From Sorghum bicolor (Eukaryota; Streptophyta; Magnoliopsida; Poales; Poaceae), in the NCBI RefSeq assembly GCF_000003195.3, contig NC_012873.2, forward strand, positions 45,219,061 through 45,283,060: DNA of 64,000 nt, read 5' to 3'. The notes beneath the pieces were generated by a model. That model was given only the letters and a program-made list of their open reading frames with translations. It had not been told where the DNA came from and ran no database searches. The position numbers and the translations under genes are program-made. Below, one piece after another: positions 53,838 through 64,000 of the stretch; within the stretch, counting starts at the first letter, position 1; every line of letters starts with the position of its first letter.

Positions 53838-54898
53838 TTACATTGCATGGCCCCTTAGATTACAATACCAACCTTGTCCAAGAAAAATATTTTCTTTCAA
53901 TTATCACAATGGCAAATAGGCTATAGGAATTCAACGAATTTGTTAATAGCATGTTGTTTTTTATGCCATTTGTTATTTATATAATTGCTACACAAGGTTA
54001 ATACAAGTATCAATCAAAAACTTTTTGAATATCCACACGTTACCCAATCATTATCGGATGCACCTTAATCCACATGTTTTAGGGTAAATTACACAACACA
54101 TACAGATTGATGTGAATCCATCTACATCTAAACAAGGCCTAAGGGATGAAACAACCATGTAAATATTGGCCAGATATGCATACTAGTATCCTACGCAATG
54201 ATCAGTCGAAATACTTGCGACGAGACAAAAAGTCACTCTGCAGGCATTACCTGCATGTATCACTTACCCTGCTTTTGTGGAGGGTTTTGTGCCCATGTCC
54301 CCCTTGGCTCTGTTGTTCTTGTATCTTGTGGTTGTGCCCATGCCCCCCTTGGCTCTCATGGGACCTCTAAAAGAAGTAGCATATCTGATGTTGATCCCCT
54401 GATTTAACATTTCTCTATTGGCCTATAATAGAGCAAATCAATTCATACCCCCTGCAGGATAATTCAGGCTCCTTGAACTTCATCATATATGCACTCATTG
54501 ACTGGCGTCAGAAATCTGCACAATATTCTTGCAAATGAATAAGAAATATACAGATATTCATCTCCACAAGTAGATGCCAGTACATGACCCATTCTTTTTT
54601 ATTTTTGGCATTTTTTTCATTTGAAGGGGAAATAATTGATACTGAATGTATATATTAGGGCCTGCGACAGTAAGGTAAGTTGGCAACATTCGAAACATAC
54701 CCAAAAAAAAAAAAGAAGAAGAAGAAGATGCCAAGTGGTTCCAGTCCGTAGGCAGAGCAGCATCCATTGGACTCCACTGAGCTGACCAGAGCATTATGAT
54801 CAATTAATCGCTACAAGCTCTGATAGGCTGTGCACATCCAAAGATTTCGCGGAGAATCCTTACCAACACTCCCTACAAAGCAAAGCAAAGCTTCCTAA
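53838..54898. other. Stretch without recognisable gene
   Basis: Unique-looking DNA. A small repeat of GTGCCCATG-CCCCCTTGGCTCT at about 54290 and 54335 gives a short open frame (54146-54370) without family signature. An AAG/GAA run is present near 54705-54730. Confidence 0.5.
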
Positions 54899-55141
54899 GG
54901 CCTTGTTTAGTTTCAAAATATTTTGCAAAATTGACACTGTAGCTCTTTCGTTTGTATTTGACAAATATTATCCAATCATGGACTAACTAGACTCAAAAGA
55001 TTCGTCTCGTCAATTTCGACCAAACTATGCAATTAATTTTTATTTTTGTCTATATTCAATACTTCATGCATGTGTTTAAAGATTCGATGTGACGGAAAAT
55101 CTGAAAAATTTTGCAAAATTTTTTGAGAACTAAACAAGGCC
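54899..55141. mobile_element. GGCCTTGTTTAGTT MITE (243 bp), TSD TAA
   Basis: Perfect-looking ends GGCCTTGTTTAGTT and AACTAAACAAGGCC, TAA on both sides (54896-54898, 55142-55144). Three-base TSD and GGCC ends fit a PIF/Harbinger-type MITE. It lies about 0.5 kb beyond the 3' end of the dCTP pyrophosphatase coding region. Confidence 0.85.
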
Positions 55142-55642
55142 TAAGCTTGGACATGTCAGGACTCAGGTCCACTTATCAACCTATGTTCATAAAGGCCTCA
55201 TAATAATCTTTGTTCATCTGTACTGATAAAGGACTAGAGCGTCAAAGACATTCACCAATCACCGACAGTCCAACACCGGCTCATAGACTACACTGACAAC
55301 TTTGCATTGTCAGAAAGTCGCTTTGCATCATAAAGTAGTGTCAGTACTCAATACTAGCACTACACCAAGTAAATATGGTCAGCTTTGCTTTCGCATCATA
55401 CTACTCAGCTGCATAACTGAAACAGCAGAAGCAAAATGCCAGTTCAATTAGAATATAAGGGGAACTACAGCCTACGAAGATTTGTGGTTAACACTTGGTT
55501 CATTAGGCATCTAATATATAGTGAAACTTGAACCCACAGACTTGTTCCTTTACCACCAAAATAGAGCATCCCTATTTCATCAGCACATAACCTAGATCAT
55601 GTCCGACCAGCCAAACTATCATTCAAGGAGCTCCGAGTCGTT
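55142..55642 (-). other. 3' flank of the dCTP pyrophosphatase gene
   Basis: Non-coding; contains the likely 3' untranslated region of the minus-strand gene. No clear single polyadenylation signal identified. Confidence 0.4.
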
Positions 55643-58600
55643 TTAGACGCCATTGCTGTTCTCCTTGTTCACGGTGTTAGCATTGTCGCTAACATTGTTA
55701 GTGGAGCCGTAGTGAGTGTGCTTCTTGGATGAACCCTTGCACTGCCCAACTGGGTATTTGCGGGCATTGATCTCCATCTTGCGCAGGGCAGCCTTGCCGA
55801 GGTCGACGCCGCACATGTCTGACAGCCGCACCAGATAGAGGAGCACATCGGCGAGTTCCTCGCCCAAGTGCTCCTTCTCGTTATCGTCCCAGCCTGGCAG
55901 CCCCTTGGGCACCTCCCCTTTCCATTGGAATATCTCAGACAGCTCCCCCACCTCCCCTACCTGCACAACACCAAGCACAAACATGCATGATAAGGGACAT
56001 GAAAATCCATGGAAAGGTTTTGCTGGGTACCAATTCGATTATACTAGACCCAGGAGCTAGTTAGTAGCTTACACATTGCCCATTATGGGCATCTCCTAGC
56101 TGGGCAACACTTGGAAAGAAAGGGTGCTGTATATAACTTTTTGTTAGTCCCCACCACAACAAAAGAGTACAGAAGTAGCAGAAACCAATTGGCATCTGGT
56201 GCAGCGAGTGGGATCCTGCTTAAGTCCAGCTCATTGAAACTATTGATTTGGATAATCTAATAATGAAAAGACAACAGAAAGAGAACGATAGCAACAGGAT
56301 GTGTATTGGCATCTTCTCCCAGGATACGCAGGACGGCCGTATTGAAGATTTGTTGTTTTGTCTGTTTTACTGTTGCAGTCTCTGGGGGACTGGGTGGTGG
56401 ATGCGTTATGGCATTTCTAGGTTAATATATTAGTGAAGAAGCATCTGTTCTACTCCCTTTGTCCCAAAATTGTCCAGATTCATAGCTAAATGTCAACTAT
56501 TTTGGGACACAAAGAGTATGCATTGTTCAGATTTATTTCATATTCTCCAAAGAAACTAAAACCAAGTGCTAACTACTATAGGTCATTTCCTTATATAAGC
56601 TGCTAAACTACCAGTGGAAAGGTTTGGAGAAAACCTGAACATGCTCCATAACTAACAAAAGGTTTAAAAAACTAAAGTTTATACATTTTATTTTTATTTT
56701 TCCTGTAATTATACTATAAATTCACAAAAAAAGAAAAACAATCTCTCCTACCTAACGTATTGCTTTGGGTGGATTGCTTAGATACTCATGCGCACATATT
56801 TCAACATGTAGATTAGATAAGAGAATATAGCTTTTTTCCCTTCAAACCAAAGTAAACCAAACAAGAATATAGCTTCCCCCCCCCCCTTTCAAATCATAGT
56901 AAACCATGAAACATTAATTAAACATTACTTTAGGTCAACCAACAAACAACTTCAGAAGGTATTAGACAAAAAATGGATGGACTAAAAATGTGATGAAAAA
57001 AGAGGCACATGGCATAATAAATTGTAGTTAGTTTTTGCACTAATCAATTTTTCATACAATAAGAAACTTAGGTTTAAATTTATAGCCTGAAGAACACAGC
57101 ATATTCATTCACCCTCGCATGTCCATGTACAACACAAATGAAACATGAGTAGCCATTTGACACAAAACATATATAATTAACATCTATAATTTTGGCACCT
57201 TAAACAATGTGAGCTGCAAATCCCATATCATAGAACCAAATTATTTGTCTAGACTTGGGCCTTGTTTAGTTGCAAAAGCTTTTGCAAAATGTACACCGTA
57301 GCACTTTCGTTTGTATTTGATAAATATTGTCCAATCATGGACTAACTAGGCTCAAAATATTTGTCTCGCAAATTACAAGCAAACTATGCAATTAGTTATT
57401 TTTTATCTATATTTAATGTTCCATGCATGTGCCGCAAGATTCGATGTGACGAAAAATCTTGAAAAATTTTGCAAAATTTTTGGAAAGTAAACAAGGCCAT
57501 ATCATAGAACCAAGGCCTTGTTTAGTTCCCAAAGAATTTTGCAAAAATTTTTAGATTCCTCGGCACATCGAATCTTGCGGCACATGTATGAAGTATTAAA
57601 TATAGATAAAAGAAATAACTATTTGCATAGTTTATTTATAATTTGCGAGACGAATCTTTAAAGCCTAGTCAGTCCATGATTGGATAATATTTGTCAAATA
57701 CAAACGAAAGTACTATACTGTCTATTTTTCAAAAATATTTGAAACTAAACAAGGCCAAATTATGGCCTTGTTTAGTTCACCCTGAAAACCAAAAAGTTTT
57801 CAAGATTCCCTGTCACATCGAATCTTATGTCACATGCATGAAACATTAAATATAGACGAAAACAAAAACTAATTACACAATTTAGCTGTAAATCACGAGA
57901 TGAATCTTTTGGTCCTAGTTAGTCCATAATTGGATAATATTTGTCACAAACAAACGAAAGTAAGTACCGAAAACTTTTCACTTTTCGGAACTAAACAAGG
58001 CCTATGTGTAGACTACAGTATCCCTAAATCCCTAGACTAGACTTGTCTAGACTAGAGTATCCCCCATGTGAACAACATTCACAATGCTTGGGCCTTGTTT
58101 AGTTCTCAAAAAATTTTCCAAATTTTTCAGATTCCCTGTCACATCAAATCTTTAGACGCATGCATGGAGTATTAAATATAGACAAAACTAAAAACTAATT
58201 GCACAGTTTGGTCGAAATTGACGAGACGAATCTTTTGACCCCAGTTAGTCCATGATTGGACAATATTTGTCAAATACAAACGAAAGTATCACTATTCATA
58301 TTTTGTAAAAAATTTTGGAAGTAAACAAGGCCTCGAAACATTCTGGAGCATTGGCCCATACTGTACATGCCAGCATTGAATGTGAAGCAATGTAGCACCT
58401 CCCTCTCCCCCAACCCCACAAAAAAGGACTGCACCTCACTGTTCGGTCCGTACAGACGGCATTGTAGCCACTTCGAATACAGTCTTTCCTGTGACAACAA
58501 CAGTAGTAGCATTTGATTTGACCAGCTATGTTTTCATTGAATAACGAATGTCACCATCTTTCATAATACATCTAATAATAGTATTAGCATGCCACATGTT

Positions 58601-60058
58601 AAGGTCTTGTTTAGTCACTCCAGAAACCAAAAACTTTTTAAAATTCTCCGTCATATTAAATCTTGCGGTATATGCATGAAGTACTAAATAAAGACGAAAA
58701 CAAAAACTAATTGCACAGTTTACCTGTAAATCACGAGATGAATCTTTTGAGTCTAGTTAGCCTATGATTGGATAATAATTGCCAAATAAAAACAAAAATG
58801 CTACAGCACTCAAAACAAAAAAAATTCGGAACTAAACAAGGCCTAATGGTTGTTTGTTTGGAGGTGTTAAAATTAACAGGTACCGTAGCTCTTTCGTTTT
58901 ATTTGACAATTAGTATCCAATTATGTACTGATTAAGCTTAAAAGATTCGTCTTGCAAATTATTCTCTAACTGTGTTTTTAGTTTCGTAAATAATCTATAT
59001 TTAGTAGACCATATATGTGTCAAACATTCAATGTGATAGGTGTTAAAAAAACAAGAACAACCAAACAGGGCCTTAGCATAGTCAATAGAAGAATGCAATT
59101 GTGGAAACCGTGCCAATCAAGCTAACCCATGTTTAAGCAATTTTATATATGTCTCTAAATAATTTTATTATAAAAAATATATTCTATAACAAATCTAATA
59201 ATACTTATTTTAAGTAACGAATGGTAGTACTATTTTATACAAATTGACTCAAAGTTTAAACCGATTGACTGCTCAACAAGTGAGAATTGCATTCTTTTAT
59301 GAACAGAGCGAGTACTAGGAAGATCTTGGAACCATTCTAAGATGAGATGGATTCCTGAGTGCCTTTCCCTTTCTACTACCCTCTTTCTCCCCTGCGTTCC
59401 CCAGGAGCGAAACCACACGCATCGTGTGAGATTTTGACCAAGCCAACAGGGGTGGTAGTAGTAGCTGCGCTGCAGCTGCAGATTCTGGCCATTAGCCTCG
59501 CAATGTGGTACTGGAAGAAAGAGAACAAAAAGTGACGGGCCTGACAACTACGGGGGTCCGGTCCGGGGGACGGACGGACTCAAGGACGACAAGGCTTTTC
59601 TGCACCCAATCATTCTCTTTTCTCTGGGCAAGAAGCCGAGAACTGGACCGCCAACACCAACCCTTATCCCCCATTTTTTTAAAAAAAAAATTATATATAT
59701 CTCGGCGCAGCAGAAAACGAAGAACCCTCACGAAACCCCAAATTAATCTAAGTCGCCAAATGATCTTTAGAGCAAGATTCTACGAAATTGGAGACAGAGA
59801 GATATCGCAAGTGAATGAATAGCGTCGAGTAGAGAAGTGGAGCAGACGGACCAGCGCGAGAAGGAGGTTCCTCGGGGAGTGGAACTGCTCCCAGTCCCGC
59901 TCCGTCGCGAAGTCCGCCATCCGCTTCCGCAGCGTCTCCAGGCTCACCGCCCCCGCACCCGCCGCCGCCGTCCTCACCTCGCCATCGCGAACACCGCCGC
60001 TAGCGCCGCCCTTCTCCTCCCCCGCCATGCTCACCTCCTCCTCCTCCGCAACGTTCAT
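55643..60058 (-). CDS. dCTP pyrophosphatase (MazG-like, XTP3-transactivated protein A family), two exons
   Basis: Exon 1 is 60058-59852 (69 codons) and exon 2 is 55960-55643 (105 codons plus TAA), giving 174 residues. The splice is GTCCGT at the donor and TTGTGCAG at the acceptor, and joins LALV to GEVGELSE in frame. The MazG signature is complete: ExxE in GEVGELSEIFQW and ExxD in HLGEELADVLLYLVRLSD, flanked by WEQFHSPRNL and by VDLGKAALRKMEINARKYP. Residues 1-37 are an acidic, Ala/Gly-rich leader; a second in-frame ATG at 60028-60026 is possible. The Asn/Ser-rich tail (about 30 residues) is not conserved in the family. The enzyme hydrolyses dCTP and modified dCTP to the monophosphate and so cleans the nucleotide pool; family members act in the cytosol and nucleus as tetramers. 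The 3891-bp intron (55961-59851) holds six MITEs. No lesion is seen in either exon. Confidence 0.92.
57258..57498 (+). mobile_element. MITE i1 in the dCTP pyrophosphatase intron
   Basis: GGCCTTGTTTAGTT to GTAAACAAGGCC. Same orientation as the copy at 54899. Not flanked by a 3-bp duplication; instead ATATCATAGAACCAA occurs both 33 bp before it (57225) and directly after it (57499). Confidence 0.85.
57514..57756 (-). mobile_element. MITE i2, inverted relative to i1
   Basis: GGCCTTGTTTAGTTCCC to AACTAAACAAGGCC, reverse orientation judged from interior words (CATCGAATCTTGCGG then CATTTGT-type words). TSD CAA if the last C of the right end is counted as target. Only 15 bp from i1. Confidence 0.85.
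57764..58002 (-). mobile_element. MITE i3, TSD TAT
   Basis: GGCCTTGTTTAGTTCACCC to GGAACTAAACAAGGCC, TAT at 57761-57763 and 58003-58005. Only 7 bp from i2. Confidence 0.87.
58091..58332 (-). mobile_element. MITE i4
   Basis: GGCCTTGTTTAGTTCTC to GGAAGTAAACAAGGCC; flanks TTG and TCG, one mismatch from a 3-bp duplication. Confidence 0.85.
58603..58843 (-). mobile_element. MITE i5, TSD TAA
   Basis: GGTCTTGTTTAGTCACTCC to GGAACTAAACAAGGCC, TAA at 58600-58602 and 58844-58846. Confidence 0.85.
58847..59071 (+). mobile_element. MITE i6, diverged cousin
   Basis: Interior shared with the other copies (CCGTAGCTCTTTCGTTT, TTAGTATCCAATTATG, AAAAGATTCGTCTTGCAAATT) but the ends differ (TGGTTGTTTGTTTGG and CCAAACAGGGCC). 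It starts directly at the TAA duplication of i5. Confidence 0.6.
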
Positions 60059-60166
60059 CTCCGCCGCCCTAACTCGCGATTTAATTTTGTTTTTCTTCTA
60101 CTAGTAATTCCTCTCCCCTAGCACCAGTTGATGGAGGTCAATACGGCGAGGAAGAGGGGTAGGAGG

Positions 60167-60176
60167 CTATAAATAG
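60167..60176 (-). promoter_or_regulatory. Possible TATA box of the dCTP pyrophosphatase gene
   Basis: CTATTTATAG on the minus strand, 110 bp upstream of the ATG, which would place a start site near 60135. The plus strand reads CTATAAATAG, so the motif alone does not decide direction; the gene position favours minus. Confidence 0.4.
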
Positions 60177-60803
60177 GGGGAGGGTGGGAACAGTTGTCAC
60201 TGGGGTTGTGGGGCCAGCACAGTACAAGTTTCTTTATTTGGCAACGCGAGGGGTTCACATCTGGGCCGGCCCGCCCGCGAACGGAACGGAGAATCGAGAT
60301 CATGGGCCGCCACAGTGCACCGTCCGCGCGCTATTTCCTTTCGACTGTGCTTAGAGGAAACAGTGTTCATCATTCATGAGAGAAAAACGATATTCTTCTA
60401 AGAAAATACTATTCGGTTAATTTTTTTTTGAAAAATACTAGTGCCTCTGAGAAAAACGCATTTTATACTATCTCTTATAGAAACACAGATGAGTGTTAAG
60501 TAGTGATAGACGGATTACAACAACTTACATAACACAAGATCAATCTCTAGAATCTAGCCAAAAATAAGGTACTGTTTGGATACTAGGATATAGAGGGTGG
60601 GGCAAATGAGGGATACTAGATAAATTATCCTATGTTTGTTATAGGAAAAATAAATAGACAGGAATAGGAAAACGATACGTCGTTCTCGTTTCGCACCGAT
60701 CATATCCATTGTGTGGGTTACTAGTTCACTAGTAGTATACTCATGCAAACGTTAACATAAAAATTAGAATATTATATTTGTCTCCTAACGTAATTATATA
60801 CTC
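60177..60803. other. Upstream flank without recognisable gene
   Basis: Promoter-proximal DNA (GC-rich to about 60310) followed by AT-rich sequence. Short frames lack any signature. Confidence 0.5.
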
Positions 60804-60806
60804 TTA

Positions 60807-60986
60807 GGACATTCACAATGGAAGACTCTATTACAGAGTCCAAGACAAATAATTACATATTATTTATGGTATTTTGCTGATGTGGCAGCATATTTATTAA
60901 AGAAAGAGGTAGAAAAAATAAGACTCCAATACTCGAGGTAATAAATAACTTTAGACTCTATGATAGAGTCTGCATTGTGAGTGTCC
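60807..60986. mobile_element. MITE with GGACATTCACAATG ends, TSD TTA
   Basis: Left end GGACATTCACAATGG, right end GCATTGTGAGTGTCC, inverted copies; TTA at 60804-60806 and 60987-60989. Interior has GACTCTATTACAGAGTC and AGACTCTATGATAGAGTC. 180 bp. Confidence 0.85.
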
Positions 60987-60989
60987 TTA

Positions 60990-61265
60990 GAGCATCTCCA
61001 AGAGATAAGGTAAAAATATATTCTAAACTACAAGATTTAGCTATTGTGTAAAATAAAAAACTCACTCAAAGCATAGAGTTTCACAACAACCTTTGTATAT
61101 GATAGCTAGTGAGGACGGCATGCTATATATAACAAGCGAGAACTTAGGGATAGCAAACTTGCTATTTTAGCAAACCAGATAGCACATCTGTTGGACTTCA
61201 GTTTGTGCTTTAAAAATGTAAAAATAGCCTAAATAACATGGATAGCATATTTGTTGGAGTTGCTC
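60990..61265. mobile_element. MITE with GAGCATCTCCAA ends, TSD TTA
   Basis: Left end GAGCATCTCCAAGAG, right end TTGTTGGAGTTGCTC; TTA at 60987-60989 and 61266-61268. Same family as 53213-53485. It directly abuts the previous MITE, with one TTA between them. Confidence 0.85.
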
Positions 61266-61682
61266 TTATAAAGCTAAATCCCATTATATGAATTCTCTCT
61301 TCATGAAAAGTGTCCACATCATTCTCCACTAAGTGACTCACTAAATGTTCTATCTCTTCATGCAAGGTGTCCATATCATTCCCCACTAAGTCCATGTCAT
61401 CCCATACTAATTACAAAAAGAATCATGTCATCTATATCATGTGAAATACTTTAAATCTTTAATCTATTAACATACAAGTCATTTACATACGCTATTTATG
61501 TCATCACCAATTCCTCTATAATGTAACCAAATATTAGTTTTTCTTCTATTAGCTTAGCAATTTTTTACTATATCTAATACAATAAAATACAAGCAAGTCA
61601 AATTCATATATATATATATACACATAATATAATGAATATTATATAATAATGTTATGTATATAATTATTTATTTTTAAAAAAT

Positions 61683-61712
61683 CCAGTAGCAACGCGCGGG
61701 GAATTCACATAG
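61683..61712. repeat. Single terminal repeat like the right end of the 7.9-kb element
   Basis: CCAGTAGCAACGCGCGGGG then ATTCACATAG followed by TTA parallels the end at 15778-15807 in order and spacing. No partner end is seen nearby. AT-rich microsatellite lies to its left (61600-61660). Confidence 0.45.
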
Positions 61713-61851
61713 TTATTTATATCACTGACGCATCATGTCATTAAACTTAATAACCATTTGTTCTGTTATTTTTCTTGTCTCCTCCATACTTCATGTTTGC
61801 AAAACTATTGAAAACCCTCGTCCAATGCCCTTACTAATGCTACAGGACACA

Positions 61852-64000
61852 TTAAGTCATATATTGGGGGTGCATCAACAAGTCAAGTATGTTCAATTTA
61901 TTCCTTAGCTTGCAAAATCTCTTCTTATCAAGTGGCTTGGTGAATATGCCGGCAAGTTGATCATCAGTGCCCACACTCTCAATGCAAATGTCCTATTTTT
62001 GTTGATGATCTCTTATGAAATGATAGCGGACATCTATATGCTTTGTTCTTGAATGTTGAGTTGGATTGTTGGTGAGCTTCATGGCACTTTCATTATCACA
62101 TAGCAATGAAACTTCTTTGAAATTGATTCCAAAGTCCTTCAAGGTGGCCTTCATCCATAGGATTTGTGCATAACAACTATCGGCCGCAATGTATTCTGCT
62201 TCGACGGTTGATAGTGCAACACTATTTTATTTCTTGGATGACCATGAGACAAGTGATCTTCCCAACAATTGACATGTGCCCAATGTGCTTCTTCTCTCAA
62301 CTTTGTATCTCGCATAGTCCGAATCGAAATATCCAATTGGTTCAAACTTTGCACCTTTGGAATACCACAAACCAACATTTTATGTATTCTTCAAGTACCT
62401 CAATATTCTTTTTGTTGCCTTCAAATTACTTTCTCTTGGTGAGGCTTAGAATTTTGCACACATGCATGCACTAACATGATATCCGGTCTTGATGCGGTCA
62501 CATAGAGTAGGCTTTCAATCATAGACCGATACATCTTTTGATCTACCATATTGCCACTTGTGTCACTATCTAAGCTTCCATTTGTCCTCATTAGAGTGCT
62601 AATTGACTTTGCATCATCCATTCTAAACTTCTTGAGCATGTATTTGATGTACTTGCCTTGACTCACAAATATGCTATTCTTCAATTTCTTGATTTGAATC
62701 CAAACTCCTCATAAAATTTTTGGTTGGTTGATCCAAATATGGTATCATCAACATAGATTTGTAACACAAACAAGTCTTTGCCAATCTTCTGGGTGAAGAT
62801 AGTGGTGTCAACCTTGCCCATCTTGAACCCTATAGAGAGTAAGAAATCTCTCAATCTCTCATACCATGCTCTAGATGCTTGCTTCAAACCATACAATGCC
62901 TTTCTTAGCTTGCAAACATGGTTGTGCTTCTTGTCATTTTCAAAACTGAGAGGTTGCTGAAACTTCTTCATTGATGTAGCCATTGAGAAATGCACTCTTC
63001 ACATCCATTTGGTATTGCTTGAGGTTATGGGCACAAGCATAGGCTAACAAGATCCTAATTGCTTTCAATCTTATAACCGAGGCATATGTTTCACCAAAGT
63101 CAAGACCTTTAACTTGAGTATATCCTTGTGCTACCAATCTTGCTTTGTTTCTTACTACTATCTCATCTTGATCTTGTTTGTTGCCAAAGACCCATCTAGT
63201 ACCAATGACATTATAATCACTAGCCCTCTCAACTAATTCCTCTTGAAGTTGTTAAGCTCTTTATGCATAGCACTAACCCAATCAACATCTCTTAAAGCTT
63301 CATCTATCTTCTTTGCCTCAATGTGAGACACAAAGGAGAAATGCTCACAAAATGATGCTAATCTTGATCTAGTTTGCACTCCTCTTTGAGTATCACCAAT
63401 AATATGATGCAATGGATGATCTCTTGCAATGTTGGATGGTTGGAGTATTTGCACTTGATTACTTGTACTTGGTTGATCATGAGATGATGTACTAGCTTGT
63501 TGATCTTGCACTTGAGCATCACTTGTACTAGCTTATTGATCATGAGAACCACTAGCTTGTATATTTGAGGTAGAGAGCGCTTGATCTTTGTCATCTTCAA
63601 CATCAATCACCTCTCTAGGCTTTAAGTCACCAATGTCCATATTCTTCATTGCATCGGACAATTGAGTGCCTCTAACATCATCTAGATTTTCATCTTCCTC
63701 TTGAGAGCCATTTGTTTTATCAAACTCAACATCATGCACCTCTTCAAGAGTACCACTAGCCAAATTTCAAACTTTATAAGCTTTGCTAGTAGTGGAGTAA
63801 CCAAGCAAGAAGCCTTCATCATATTTCTTTTTAAACTTGCTCAATCTAGTGCCTTTCTTCAATATATAGCATTTGCAACCAAAAATCTGAAAGTATGCAA
63901 TGTTGGGCTTTCTACCATTCAAGAGCTCATATGGTGTCTTCTCTATCATTGGGTGACAATAAAGTCGGTTGCTATAGTAGCAAGCCGTGTTGATTGCTTT
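61852..64000 (-). pseudogene. pol: Decayed Ty1-copia pol (integrase C-terminus, RT, RNase H)
   Basis: Minus strand from 64000. Integrase end has MIEKTPYELLNGRKPNI and FGCKCYILKKG. A Ser/Gln-rich linker follows. RT has RLVAQGYTQVKGLDFGETYA, QMDVKSAFLNG, KALYGLKQASRAWYERL and YVDD near 62.75 kb. RNase H has LSTVEAEYIAAD near 62.2 kb and TKHIDVRYHF near 62.0 kb. The end is QLADIFTKPLDKK and a TAA at 61854-61852. The frame is broken by stops near 63766 and 63533, by deletions near 63240, 62945 and 62695, and by a frameshift near 62440. The motif style is that of Sirevirus-like copia elements. No LTR follows within 150 bp, and the 5' part is outside the window. Confidence 0.88.

Noticed and set aside
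54146..54407. Small Cys/Pro-rich frames
   Set aside because: Result from a short duplicated GTGCCCATG-CCCCCTTGGCTCT segment; no start context, domain or neighbour supports a gene.

Overview
The window looks like repeat-rich nuclear DNA of a grass, most probably a panicoid of the sorghum, sugarcane or Miscanthus group. Reasons: stacked Ty3-gypsy and Ty1-copia elements, many small PIF/Harbinger-like MITEs that begin GGCCTTGTTTAGTT, GC-rich exon starts, and a plant dCTP-pyrophosphatase gene split by one large intron. The genus is an inference from repeat type only. I see no bacterial-style operon, rRNA gene, tRNA gene or CRISPR.

Left part (1-7.1 kb): three minus-strand gypsy fragments nested in one another. 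R2 (1-3095, running off the left edge) sits inside the gag of A1 (3101-4694), and A1 sits inside the gag of R1 (4695-7094). Next comes a MITE set between two TA microsatellites (7.1-7.56 kb).

7.94-15.8 kb: a 7.9-kb stretch bounded by inverted ends of about 30 bp with TTA on both outer sides. It carries pieces of host genes (start of phenylalanyl-tRNA synthetase beta, one exon of an M16 nardilysin-like protease, one unidentified piece), an array of AGTAT-N6-ATACT palindromes and a 275-bp tandem repeat. Hairpin-rich MITE remnants follow (15.8-16.5 kb).

16.5-52.1 kb: a single nested stack. A Tekay-like chromovirus G2 (minus; 16535-52115) is split by an Athila-like, gag-only element A2 (minus; 20020-39385). 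A2's LTR is in turn split by a complete Tekay-like chromovirus G1 (plus; 21185-33144). Two solo LTRs, S1 (41789-44179) and S2 (47980-49815), also lie in G2. Every insertion has a matching 5-bp target duplication: CTACC for A2, GTAAA for G1, TAGGG for S1, GGTAG for S2. G1 and G2 share an extra ORF before gag and a possible two-exon ORF inside the LTR. Their gag-pol frames are broken mainly by CAG, CGA or TGG codons turned into stops.

52.1-61.3 kb: lower-repeat DNA with the only intact host gene I can support, a MazG-like dCTP pyrophosphatase on the minus strand. It has two exons and a 3.9-kb intron packed with MITEs. 61.85-64 kb: a decayed Ty1-copia pol on the minus strand, running off the right edge.

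Retroelement classes are from motifs read by eye; no database search or alignment was run.
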